A DNA stretch of 64,000 nucleotides, from assembly GCA_965219965.1 (NCBI GenBank), contig OZ244796.1:744001-808000 (forward strand). The letters run 5' to 3'. Below the pieces are notes generated by a model that saw only the letters and a list, made by a program, of their open reading frames with translations, was not told the origin of the DNA and did not search any database. Position numbers and translations under genes: made by a program. Positions 35,053 to 43,415 of the stretch are shown here, in pieces; within the stretch, counting starts at the first letter, position 1; each line of letters starts with the position of its first letter. Origin of the DNA: G965219965 sp965219965 (GTDB taxonomy: Bacteria; Pseudomonadota; Alphaproteobacteria; RS24).

Positions 35053-37581
35053 ATGGACGTCGTTATCGTTGAATCGCCTGCTAAGGCAACTACCATCAAC
35101 AAATATCTCGGTCAAAACTACAAAGTTCTGGCCTCTTTCGGCCATGTCCGCGATTTGCCAGAAAAAAATGGCTCGGTTGACCCTGATAATGATTTCGCCA
35201 TGATGTGGGAAGTTCAATCGGGTTCTAATAAACGGCTGAATGAAATTGCCAATTATGTCAAAAAATCCGACCGCCTTTTTCTGGCCACTGACCCCGACCG
35301 CGAAGGCGAGGCGATTTCATGGCATGTGCTGGAAGTGCTGCGCAAAAAGAAAGTGCTAGACGGCAAAGAAGTCAATCGGGTGGTATTTAACGCCATCACC
35401 AAAAAATCTGTTTTGGAAGCTATGGAGCATCCGCGCCCTTTAGATGAAAAATTGGTGGATGCTTATTTGGCACGCCGTGCTTTGGATTATCTTGTTGGCT
35501 TTAACCTGTCGCCAGTTTTGTGGCGCAAATTGCCCGGCGCACGCTCTGCCGGACGGGTGCAATCTGTTGCCCTAAGACTCATTTGCCAACGTGAGCTGGA
35601 AATTGAGCAATTTAACCCGCGTGAATATTGGAGCGTGGTGGCCGATTTCAAAACGCAAAAAGGCGACACATTGCCCACCCGCTTGACCCATCATAAGGGC
35701 GAGAAGCTAGACAAATTCAGCCTTGGCACGCAAACCCAAGCCTTTGAGGCTCGTGATGCGGTGGAAGCGGGCAATTTCAGTATTGCGAAAATTGAAAGCA
35801 AGCCCGGCCAGCGTAAACCCTCTGCCCCTTTCACCACCTCAACCTTGCAACAAGAAGCCGCCCGCAAACTTGGCTTTAATGCCAAGCGTACCATGCAAAT
35901 TGCCCAGCTGCTTTATCAGGGTGTCAATATTGACGGCGAAACCACGGGGCTGATTACCTATATGCGTACCGATGGCACGCAAATCGCGCCTGAAGCGGTG
36001 AGCGAAACCCGTGATGTGATTGGTGAAGATTTTGGGAACGATTATCTGCCCGATACACCGCGCATTTATGAAACCAAAGCGGCCAATGCACAAGAAGCCC
36101 ATGAAGCCATTCGCCCGACCACCCTATCGCGCCGCCCCGAACATGTCGCCCGCATGCTAGACGAAGACCAAGCGCGGCTTTATGAGCTTATTTGGAAGCG
36201 CACTATGGCCAGTCAAATGGAAAATGCCCGTGTGGAGCGCACCACGATTGAGCTTGAAGAACCATCAGGCCAAACCCGCCTGCGGGCCAGTGGCACGGTG
36301 ATTACCTTTCCCGGCTTTTTGAAACTTTATGAAGAAGGCAAGGACGACCAAAAAGAAGAAGACAATGACCCGCGCCTGCCTCAAGTTGAATCGGGCGAAG
36401 CACTTAATGTGCAAAAAGTATCCCCTGAGCAACATTTCACCGAACCGCCACCGCGCTATAGCGAAGCAACTTTGGTTAAAAAAATGGAAGAGCTTGGCAT
36501 TGGGCGACCTTCCACCTATGCGGGTATTTTGAGCGTCTTGCGCGATCGTGATTATGTTTTTATGGATCGCAACCGATTTAAGCCAGAAGATAAAGGCCGT
36601 TTAGTGACATCCTTCCTAGAAAGTTTCTTTGACCGCTATGTGGAATATGATTTCACCGCCGAGCTGGAAGGCGACCTTGATAAAGTATCGGCGGGCGAGA
36701 TGGGATACAGAGATGTGCTAAACCGCTTTTGGCAAAATTTCCATAGCCGTGTTGAAAAGACGCTGGAAATTCGTAACACCCAAATTCTTGACACAATGAA
36801 TGATGTGTTGGGTCAGCATATTTTCAAAGATACAGGCGATGGCAACCCCCGCGCTTGCCCGAAATGCGATGAAGGCCAGCTCAGTTTGAAAACGGGCAAA
36901 TTTGGTGCCTTTGTGGGTTGCACCAATTATCCCGACTGCCGTTTCACCCGCCCCTTCGCCCAAGCGGCAGGCCATGAGGGCGATATTGAGCGCGTGCTGG
37001 GTCAAGACCCCGAAAGCGGGCTAGATGTGCATCTCAAAGATGGCCGCTTTGGAGCCTATGTGCAGCTTGGCGAAATAGGCGATGATGGCGAAAAGCCCAA
37101 ACGGTGCGGCTTGCCCAAAGGCATGACGCCCGCCGATATGGAATTGGATTACGCGCTGAAACTTTTATCCCTGCCCCGTTTGGTGGGTGAGCATCCCGAA
37201 ACGGGGGCGGAAATCACTGCCGATTTGGGTCGCTATGGGCCTTATTTACGCGCTGGCAAACAATCGGCGAGCCTTGAAAAGGTGGAAGATTTATTTGACA
37301 TTGGGGTTAATCGCGCCGTGACTATTTTGGCTGAGAAAAAACCCGTGCGGCGTGGCAGTAGCATTATTAAAGAACTTGGCGCACATCCCGATGATGGCAA
37401 GCCAGTCAATGTGATGGATGGCCGCTATGGGCCTTACGTAAAACATGGCAAAATCAATGCGACCATTCCCAAAGATGAAGAGCCAGATTCCATTACATTG
37501 GAGCGTGGGCTGGAATTGGTTGTCGCTAAAGCCGCAAAGCCTGCCCGCAAACGCAAAACCACGAAAAAAAGAAAAAGCTAA
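35053..37581 (+). CDS. topA: DNA topoisomerase I
   Basis: Type IA topoisomerase that relaxes negative supercoils, 842 residues. The Toprim domain has VIVESPAKATTINKYLG and DPDREGEAI. The catalytic tyrosine is in GLITYMRTDG (about residue 304). One C-terminal zinc ribbon is clear (CPKCDEG and VGCTNYPDC near 600-630), followed by repeated GRYGPYLRAGK/GRYGPYVKHGK modules. It ends in a basic RKRKTTKKRKS tail. rnr follows after 6 bases. Confidence 0.97.
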   Translation: MDVVIVESPAKATTINKYLGQNYKVLASFGHVRDLPEKNGSVDPDNDFAMMWEVQSGSNKRLNEIANYVKKSDRLFLATDPDREGEAISWHVLEVLRKKKVLDGKEVNRVVFNAITKKSVLEAMEHPRPLDEKLVDAYLARRALDYLVGFNLSPVLWRKLPGARSAGRVQSVALRLICQRELEIEQFNPREYWSVVADFKTQKGDTLPTRLTHHKGEKLDKFSLGTQTQAFEARDAVEAGNFSIAKIESKPGQRKPSAPFTTSTLQQEAARKLGFNAKRTMQIAQLLYQGVNIDGETTGLITYMRTDGTQIAPEAVSETRDVIGEDFGNDYLPDTPRIYETKAANAQEAHEAIRPTTLSRRPEHVARMLDEDQARLYELIWKRTMASQMENARVERTTIELEEPSGQTRLRASGTVITFPGFLKLYEEGKDDQKEEDNDPRLPQVESGEALNVQKVSPEQHFTEPPPRYSEATLVKKMEELGIGRPSTYAGILSVLRDRDYVFMDRNRFKPEDKGRLVTSFLESFFDRYVEYDFTAELEGDLDKVSAGEMGYRDVLNRFWQNFHSRVEKTLEIRNTQILDTMNDVLGQHIFKDTGDGNPRACPKCDEGQLSLKTGKFGAFVGCTNYPDCRFTRPFAQAAGHEGDIERVLGQDPESGLDVHLKDGRFGAYVQLGEIGDDGEKPKRCGLPKGMTPADMELDYALKLLSLPRLVGEHPETGAEITADLGRYGPYLRAGKQSASLEKVEDLFDIGVNRAVTILAEKKPVRRGSSIIKELGAHPDDGKPVNVMDGRYGPYVKHGKINATIPKDEEPDSITLERGLELVVAKAAKPARKRKTTKKRKS

Positions 37582-37587
37582 ATTGGT

Positions 37588-39822
37588 GTGAGCAAGCTGC
37601 CAAGCCGTCAGGATATTTTAGACTTCATTGCCGAACAAGAAGGCAAAGTTGCTAAGCGTGATATTGCACGCGCTTTTGGTATTAAAGGTCAGCACCGCAT
37701 TGGGTTGAAAAAACTATTGCGTGAAATGGCCGCCGAAGGTTTGCTTGATGGCACACCGCGCAAAGAGCTGTATGCAAGCGGCACATTGCCCAAAGTCGGC
37801 GTGGTGCAAGTCACGCATAAAGATGCCGATGGTGAATTGCATGGCCGTGCCATTTTACGCGGCACGCTATTGGAAAAACCAGACATTATCATTTCGGGGC
37901 GGCATAAACCGCCTGCCATTGGCGACCGCTTATTGGTGCGGCTCAAAGAGTTTACCCATGACATCTATGCGGCATCTGTCATTCGCCATATTGGGGCGGC
38001 GCAGACCCAGCCGCTTATTGGGGTGTTGCGCCAAGATGGGCGTGGCACATGGGTGCAGCCTGCTGACCGCCGTGAGCGTTATGATTATCAAATTTCTGGC
38101 GCATTGGGCGGGGCGCAAAAAGATGATTTGGTGATTTGCGAAAAAATATCCACCCCTGGACACAGCACGCGGCAAGTGCAAATAAAAGAAGTCATTTGCG
38201 CCGCCAGTGATGCGGGCGCGTTTAGCCTGATTGCTTTGGCCGAGCAGAATATCCCTTTAACTTTCAGTGCCGAAACTTTGGCTGAAGCTGAGCGGTGCCA
38301 GCCTATCGGGCTAGAAAACCGCACAGATTTGCGTGCCCTGCCCCTCATTACCATTGACCCATCTGATGCGCGTGACCATGATGATGCGGTTTTTGCTGAA
38401 GCCGACAGCGACTCTGCCAATCAAGGCGGTTGGCACATTTATATTGCCATTGCTGATGTGGCGGCCTATATCCCGCCCGCCAGTGCGATGGACAGCCAAG
38501 CTCGCCAGCGCGGCAATTCGGTTTATCTGCCCGACCGCGTTGTGCCAATGCTGCCCGAACGCATTTCAAATGATTTATGCTCTTTGCGTCCCAATGAAGA
38601 CCGCCCTGCTTTGGTTGTCAAAATAACCATTGATAAAAACGGCCAGCGCAAGGCGCATCAATTTTTCCGCGCCATGATATGCTCAAAAGCGCGGCTTAAT
38701 TATCGCCAAGCCCAAGCTGCTTTTGATGGCACGCCTGATGAAATTTGCCAGCCCATTTACGAAACTGTTTTACGTCCGCTTTGGCAGGCCTATACCGCTA
38801 TGGTCAAAGCGCGGGATAAACGCCAACCCCTTACGCTTGATTTGCCAGAGCGCAAAATCGTCATGAATGATGAGGGCGAAATTATTGACATTTTCATTCC
38901 CGAACAGCTGGAATCCATGCGGCTTATTGAAGAAATGATGGTCAGTGCCAATATCTGCGCTGCCTTAACATTGGAAAAGCACAAAACCCCCCTCATTTAC
39001 CGCATTCATGACACGCCCATGACGGAAAAAATTCACGCGCTGGCCGATTTCATTCGCCCGCTTGGTGTGGCGATTGATTTGGGTCAGCCCATTATTGCGC
39101 GTTTCTTTAATCACATTCTGGCGGGCGCGAAAAAAACCGCTTATAGCGATATGGTGCAAGAAGCGATTTTGCGGACGCAAGCCCAAGCCGTTTATAGCCC
39201 CGATAATATCGGCCATTTTGGATTGGCGTTGGGGAGCTACGCACATTTCACCTCGCCCATTCGCCGCTATGCTGATTTGACTGTGCATCGTGCGCTTATT
39301 CACGCGCTGGAATTTGGCGTGGGCGGCGGTGTAGAAAATGAGCCGCACGTAATTGCTGAGCATATTTCTCTCACCGAACGCCGCGCCATGCTGGCCGAGC
39401 GCAGTGCTAAGGATCGCTATTTGGCCGCCTATATGGCCGAACGGGTTGGTGAAATTTTTGCGGGTCAAATTAGCGGCATCAGTTCGGGCGGTTTATTTGT
39501 GCGGCTAGATGAAACGGGGGCTGACGGATTTATTCCCATATCGCGTTTGGGTGCGGAGCGTTTTGAAAAAAACGAAGACGCGATGATGCTTACAGGTCTC
39601 AGTACTGGCCTGACATTCAAAATTGGGGAAGCGGTGCGTGCGCGGCTGGTGGAAGCCACGCCGCTTAAAGGCGGGCTGCTTTTATCGCTTATTGAAGGCG
39701 GCGAGCGTGAGCAAAAGCCCGCCAAAAGCCACCCGCGCCCAGTAAAGGGACGGCGCAAAAAAAGCCCCTCCCGCGCTGGCCGCCGACGCGCCAAAGCCAA
39801 AGCCACCCCAAAACCACGCTGA
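37588..39822 (+). CDS. rnr: Ribonuclease R
   Basis: Processive 3'-5' exoribonuclease of the RNB family, 744 residues, starting with GTG. An N-terminal winged-helix part is followed by cold-shock-like domains. The RNB catalytic site has the aspartate cluster DPSDARDHDDAV (about residues 252-263). An S1 RNA-binding domain lies near 620-710 (GEIFAGQISGISSGGLFVRL). The last 35 residues are highly basic. It is the final gene of the pyrB-to-rnr block and ends 12 bases before the left repeat of the inserted island. Confidence 0.96.
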   Translation: MSKLPSRQDILDFIAEQEGKVAKRDIARAFGIKGQHRIGLKKLLREMAAEGLLDGTPRKELYASGTLPKVGVVQVTHKDADGELHGRAILRGTLLEKPDIIISGRHKPPAIGDRLLVRLKEFTHDIYAASVIRHIGAAQTQPLIGVLRQDGRGTWVQPADRRERYDYQISGALGGAQKDDLVICEKISTPGHSTRQVQIKEVICAASDAGAFSLIALAEQNIPLTFSAETLAEAERCQPIGLENRTDLRALPLITIDPSDARDHDDAVFAEADSDSANQGGWHIYIAIADVAAYIPPASAMDSQARQRGNSVYLPDRVVPMLPERISNDLCSLRPNEDRPALVVKITIDKNGQRKAHQFFRAMICSKARLNYRQAQAAFDGTPDEICQPIYETVLRPLWQAYTAMVKARDKRQPLTLDLPERKIVMNDEGEIIDIFIPEQLESMRLIEEMMVSANICAALTLEKHKTPLIYRIHDTPMTEKIHALADFIRPLGVAIDLGQPIIARFFNHILAGAKKTAYSDMVQEAILRTQAQAVYSPDNIGHFGLALGSYAHFTSPIRRYADLTVHRALIHALEFGVGGGVENEPHVIAEHISLTERRAMLAERSAKDRYLAAYMAERVGEIFAGQISGISSGGLFVRLDETGADGFIPISRLGAERFEKNEDAMMLTGLSTGLTFKIGEAVRARLVEATPLKGGLLLSLIEGGEREQKPAKSHPRPVKGRRKKSPSRAGRRRAKAKATPKPR

Positions 39823-39834
39823 CCGCCAGCCTTC

Positions 39835-39857
39835 AGCCAACCGATTGCCCCTTGACT
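39835..39857 (+). repeat. Left copy of the 23-bp direct repeat flanking the GHKL island
   Basis: The 23 bases beginning AGCCAACCGA and ending CCCTTGACT are identical to 42738-42760. It begins 12 bases past the rnr stop. Together the two copies bracket the two-gene island. Confidence 0.93.
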
Positions 39858-39859
39858 GC

Positions 39860-42310
39860 CTAAATGTCATCGTAAAAAGATGCCAAACCGATTGTAGGCA
39901 ACAAAACAACCGAAAAAAGCTTTGATAGACGCCTTATCATGTCATCATCAATTTGTTGTTTTGTTGATTCATTTTCATCAGAATCTTGCTGTGCATTCTT
40001 AGAATCTTGTTTGCTGTCTGAAAGCATTGTCAGCCCAAAGAGAGCCATGCCAATTTTATATTGTTCTCTCAAATCTTTTGGCTCCATTTTAGGGCGTGCC
40101 TTAATTTCATCAAGCAAATGGACATTATCCACATTGACATAAAAATCAGGTTGCTCTCCACCCGACACAACTTTAAGAGCACTTTCTCTATCAAAACCAT
40201 GGTCTTTCCAATTTTCCTTTGAAACTTCCATAACTTCAGGAATTGATAAGCCTCCCTTTTGAGATTTCTTTGAGGTCGTTGAAGATTCTGGCTTCTTTTT
40301 TTCAGAGTCAATCTTGATATAGAAACGATTGGTAAATGGCTCTATTCTATTACAATCTGAAATAGTAGTTTTAATTTCCAATAAATCTCCCACCTGCCAC
40401 GCTTCACTGAACCCTATATTAAGTTTAGCTGTGCCATTCCAAAGATTGATTGAAAAATTATTGTATTCTTCACCATTTATGACCAAACGAATATCACCAG
40501 GGTCGTCGGCACGCTTAAAATAATCGTTTTCAGCATTGGTTTTGAACTTTACCTGTGCTTTTTTTTGGTTGCAGGGAAAAAGTTTGGGGTGGTCACGTCC
40601 TATAGATTTTTCTAATTCAAAAAAATCAGGAAATTTTTTCAACAATACCTCTGTGCGCTTTGACCCATCATCAAACGGATTAGCTAAACGATTGCCATAT
40701 CCCAATAAATTTTGTAACGAGCGTGATTTATTTATGAGCTTTTCCAGAGTATCGGCAAGTGCCTTGTTATCCCCTGTTTTTTCAGCCTGTTGCTCCGCCC
40801 GTCTCTGAGTATTGAGTTCTTTTAGCCCTGAATGCCCTTTAATAAAATCCTCCAATTCCTTATATATTTCCCCCGCAAGACTGGAGGTGTCTGATAACCT
40901 GTCTCTACTGGTTTTGAACATTTTATTTTTAGAGTTGTATGACAGAGTGCTACAATCAATAAAAACAAGCATTGAATCATAGAGATAATTCAAGCCACAC
41001 TCATTTTTGAACCATACACGAGATTCTTTTGCATGGCATTGACCGTTTAAGGTGAAAACAATCCCTTCAGTTCTTTTAGCATAATGCTTCATCTCCGCCC
41101 CTTTTTTGAAAACATACAGGGAGCCTGTAATATTTTGTCCCTGCAAAGGCCGAAAAGAAATGGGCAGAGGATACCCCTCTTCTATATTGTGAGATATGTT
41201 GTCATCCAATCTTGTTTTCAAACCAGTTAAATTGATTTCAGGGGACCTTGGTGGCTTTTTGTATTCTCTGCGTTCATATAAACGAATCGGCAGGCAGGGC
41301 TTAGATAATAGCAGTGATAGCCGATAATAAAAATTAAGATAAATAAACGAATTATAGGCTTTCACCCCCAAATCATATTCATATAATTTGATAAAAGTGC
41401 CGAAATGCATTGGTTCACTATAAGCTTCAGGATATTTACCTGGCAAAATAGGTAGTTCTTCCGCCGCAAATGATAAAATCTGTTCACCTGGTGCAAGATA
41501 TCTCAATACAGGTTTTTTCATCTTTCCTATCTCGGGAAACCGCCTCACAATCGTAAAGCCCCATCGGTCCGCCGATACATCTTTCTCGTCTGCGATTCTA
41601 GGGTTCTTTTTGGTCAAGATGAGTTGCAATAAATTCTCATCATCAAATCCAAAAACGCCAGTACTACCCATATTGAAATTACCCTGAACAAAAGGCACAT
41701 TGGCTTTGTTGCTCTTCATTAAGGACAATAAAGTGTCTGGCATAGCGTGTGGGGTTTGACCCTCGCCGCAATCTGCAATGATATAATTTATTTTGGGATT
41801 TTTTGATTTTTCAGCCGCTTCACCTGTGGCCACCAATTTAATTTTCTCTGCAAACTCGGTACGCTGGTTTCCTGTCAAATCAGAAAGACCTCCCCCTTTG
41901 ATGCCAAAATATTTTTGAGCCGCATCACGCATATTTTGTGGTGTATTGGTCTCAGGGCCTCCTTCGGGATCATCCCCATTCTCTTTACAAGCATTCATCA
42001 ACACAGCGTCAATGGAATTGGTCAATTTCTCAACAAGAGCAGCATCAGGCGAAGCTTGCTGATTTCCCACACTGCTCCAATTTGCTTCCTCATCACCATA
42101 ATCACGCCAACATGTCGGGTCATCCCAATAACCAGCATTCTTAAGATGTTTTATAATTTCTGCCCGCGTTTCAGATTTCACCAGCGCAAGGCATAATTTT
42201 TGATTCTCACATGTCTTTTGCGTATCGGATTCGGATTTTGTTTCAATTTTTCTATCAATTGAATCGACTTCTTCATTATCAAACTTAAAAGCCTGTTTTA
42301 TCTTTTCCAT
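39860..42310 (-). CDS. GHKL-type ATPase of an inserted two-gene island
   Basis: 816-residue protein of a family I cannot name. The Bergerat ATP site is complete. The N box has E94, N98, D101 and A102 (EKLTNSIDA). The DxGxG motif is D180-CGEG. A GSTGVFG lid motif lies at 215-221, and GTFIKL at 304-309. The middle has no recognised domain. The region 696-760 contains DFYVNVDN and D728..E735-I-K737, an acidic/ExK-like pattern that could be catalytic. The C-terminus is Ser/Asp/Gln-rich. No membrane segment is seen. It is more AT-rich than its neighbours and lies 44 bases after a small partner gene. Candidate defence ATPase, by inference only. Confidence 0.75.
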   Translation of the reverse strand: MEKIKQAFKFDNEEVDSIDRKIETKSESDTQKTCENQKLCLALVKSETRAEIIKHLKNAGYWDDPTCWRDYGDEEANWSSVGNQQASPDAALVEKLTNSIDAVLMNACKENGDDPEGGPETNTPQNMRDAAQKYFGIKGGGLSDLTGNQRTEFAEKIKLVATGEAAEKSKNPKINYIIADCGEGQTPHAMPDTLLSLMKSNKANVPFVQGNFNMGSTGVFGFDDENLLQLILTKKNPRIADEKDVSADRWGFTIVRRFPEIGKMKKPVLRYLAPGEQILSFAAEELPILPGKYPEAYSEPMHFGTFIKLYEYDLGVKAYNSFIYLNFYYRLSLLLSKPCLPIRLYERREYKKPPRSPEINLTGLKTRLDDNISHNIEEGYPLPISFRPLQGQNITGSLYVFKKGAEMKHYAKRTEGIVFTLNGQCHAKESRVWFKNECGLNYLYDSMLVFIDCSTLSYNSKNKMFKTSRDRLSDTSSLAGEIYKELEDFIKGHSGLKELNTQRRAEQQAEKTGDNKALADTLEKLINKSRSLQNLLGYGNRLANPFDDGSKRTEVLLKKFPDFFELEKSIGRDHPKLFPCNQKKAQVKFKTNAENDYFKRADDPGDIRLVINGEEYNNFSINLWNGTAKLNIGFSEAWQVGDLLEIKTTISDCNRIEPFTNRFYIKIDSEKKKPESSTTSKKSQKGGLSIPEVMEVSKENWKDHGFDRESALKVVSGGEQPDFYVNVDNVHLLDEIKARPKMEPKDLREQYKIGMALFGLTMLSDSKQDSKNAQQDSDENESTKQQIDDDMIRRLSKLFSVVLLPTIGLASFYDDI

Positions 42311-42354
42311 TGTCTTTCCTCCACATTCTTATTAACCCCAATAAATTTATCCCA

Positions 42355-42591
42355 TCAGTCCACAAACAAGTTAGCCCGTATCTTTGGGGCATCTTTTTTC
42401 AGTTTCTTTTGAAATAAAGCCTTGCACTCTTTCAATTCGGTTTCAAGCGTGCTGAAAATCTGCTCCACTTCCTTTTTGTCAAACTCATAATTATTTGTAT
42501 TGGAAAGATTGCCAATCAAACGAATATATTTGAGCGCATTATTGACCCTCTGCGTAGCCAACCGCCTAAATTTCTTGTTTTTTTCACTCAT
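42355..42591 (-). CDS. Small basic partner protein of the GHKL island
   Basis: 78 residues from the ATG at 42591, chosen because a GGAGG lies 5 bases upstream; an ATG four codons earlier has no such site. The N-terminal part is basic (KNKKFRRLATQRVNNAL), followed by RLIGNLSNTNNYEF, an acidic helical segment (about 40-58) and a basic C-terminus. It looks like a small helical, possibly nucleic-acid-binding or adaptor protein. It is the first gene of the unit and is followed by the GHKL ATPase. No family name is assigned. Confidence 0.7.
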   Translation of the reverse strand: MSEKNKKFRRLATQRVNNALKYIRLIGNLSNTNNYEFDKKEVEQIFSTLETELKECKALFQKKLKKDAPKIRANLFVD

Positions 42592-42606
42592 TAGAGCCTC
42601 CATAGG

Positions 42607-42623
42607 ATATTATCACATAATAT
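42607..42623. promoter_or_regulatory. Perfect palindrome at the island promoter
   Basis: ATATTAT-CAC-ATAATAT, a perfect 7-bp inverted repeat with a 3-base centre, lies 16 bases upstream of the start of the 78-residue gene. It overlaps a TATATT -10-like box on the minus strand (42619-42624). This is the expected look of an operator. Confidence 0.6.
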
Positions 42624-42639
42624 AGCCTGTTTCCTCCTA

Positions 42640-42676
42640 TTGTAAACTACATTTTTAATATATTGTCAATAGATTC
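42640..42676 (-). promoter_or_regulatory. Probable promoter of the island
   Basis: On the minus strand TTGACA is followed after 19 bases by TACAAT. A second possible start uses the overlapping TTTACA and, 16 bases on, the TATATT inside the palindrome. The whole stretch is AT-rich, unlike the surrounding chromosome. End points are approximate. Confidence 0.45.
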
Positions 42677-42705
42677 TTGTTTTTTACAATAATCCGCAGA
42701 ATCTA
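42661..42705. repeat. Interleaved inverted repeats near the island's right end
   Basis: TAGATTCT (42670-42677) pairs with AGAATCTA (42698-42705). TATTGT (42661-42666) pairs with ACAATA (42686-42691). The two pairs interlock. They lie 33 bases inside the right direct repeat and may be binding or recombination sites. Confidence 0.55.
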
Positions 42706-42737
42706 GGCAGTATTGAGCTGGTATTCCCCCTACTGCC

Positions 42738-42760
42738 AGCCAACCGATTGCCCCTTGACT
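42738..42760 (+). repeat. Right copy of the 23-bp direct repeat flanking the GHKL island
   Basis: Identical to 39835-39857. Its last six bases, TTGACT, would serve as the -35 box of rpmG, with TAGGTT (42777-42782) as a weak -10. An insertion duplicating this site would therefore leave the rpmG promoter whole. Confidence 0.93.
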
Positions 42761-42819
42761 TCCAGCGTGGAATGGGTAGGTTTGCGCTCGGTTTTGAAAA
42801 TTGATTTGAGGATAAACCC

Positions 42820-42987
42820 ATGGCTAAGCCAACAACCGTCAAAATCAAACTTGAAAGCACCGCAGGCACGGGCTTTTATTATGTCACCAAGAAAAACGCC
42901 CGCACCATGACCGAAAAAATGGTGGTGCGGAAATATGACCCTGTGGCACGCAAACATGTTGAGTTCAAAGAGGGCAAAATCAAATAG
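42820..42987 (+). CDS. rpmG: 50S ribosomal protein L33
   Basis: 55-residue ribosomal protein (MAKPTTVKIKLESTAGTGF, then YVTKKNART and KYDPVARKHVEFKEGKIK). It is the zinc-free form, without CxxC pairs. A GAGGA ribosome site precedes the ATG. In many relatives it lies just after rnr; here the 2.9-kb island separates them. Confidence 0.97.
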   Translation: MAKPTTVKIKLESTAGTGFYYVTKKNARTMTEKMVVRKYDPVARKHVEFKEGKIK

Positions 42988-43067
42988 AGTTTTGCCCGCG
43001 CCCTTTAACGCTTCCCATCCGCCCCCATTCGCCGACTCCGCCCATTCGCCCCACCCCCATCTTTCCA

Positions 43068-43367
43068 ATGCCTTCCGACACCATTTCCATCACCCCTGAG
43101 CAAGCTGAAATTTTGGCGTTGAAAATTCTCGGCTGGCTGGCGGAAAATCCCGATGAGATGGAGAAATTCACCACGCTGGCGGGCATCACGCCTGCTGATA
43201 TTCTCCAACAGGCCGATAATGCCGATATGCTTGGTGGCATGATGGATTTCTTTTTATCTGACGACACCATGCTGACGCGCTTTTGCGAAGAGCAGAACAT
43301 TGACCCTTTCCTGCCCGCTCAAGCACGCCGCCTTCTGCCCGGCGGGCAAACGCCCGATTGGGGATAG
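43068..43367 (+). CDS. DUF3572 family protein
   Basis: 99-residue helical acidic protein of a family found in alphaproteobacteria, of unknown function. Pattern: EQAEILALKILGWLAENPD, then FTTLAGITPADILQQA and FFLSDDTMLTRFCEE. There is no signal or membrane segment. In rhizobia and related groups I recall it next to divK, pleD and rpmG. Here rpmG is adjacent, but divK and pleD are not in the window. Confidence 0.8.
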   Translation: MPSDTISITPEQAEILALKILGWLAENPDEMEKFTTLAGITPADILQQADNADMLGGMMDFFLSDDTMLTRFCEEQNIDPFLPAQARRLLPGGQTPDWG

Positions 43368-43415
43368 CGGGCAATTCAACCTTGATTATCTGCCAAAGCC
43401 GATTAGGCTAAGCGC

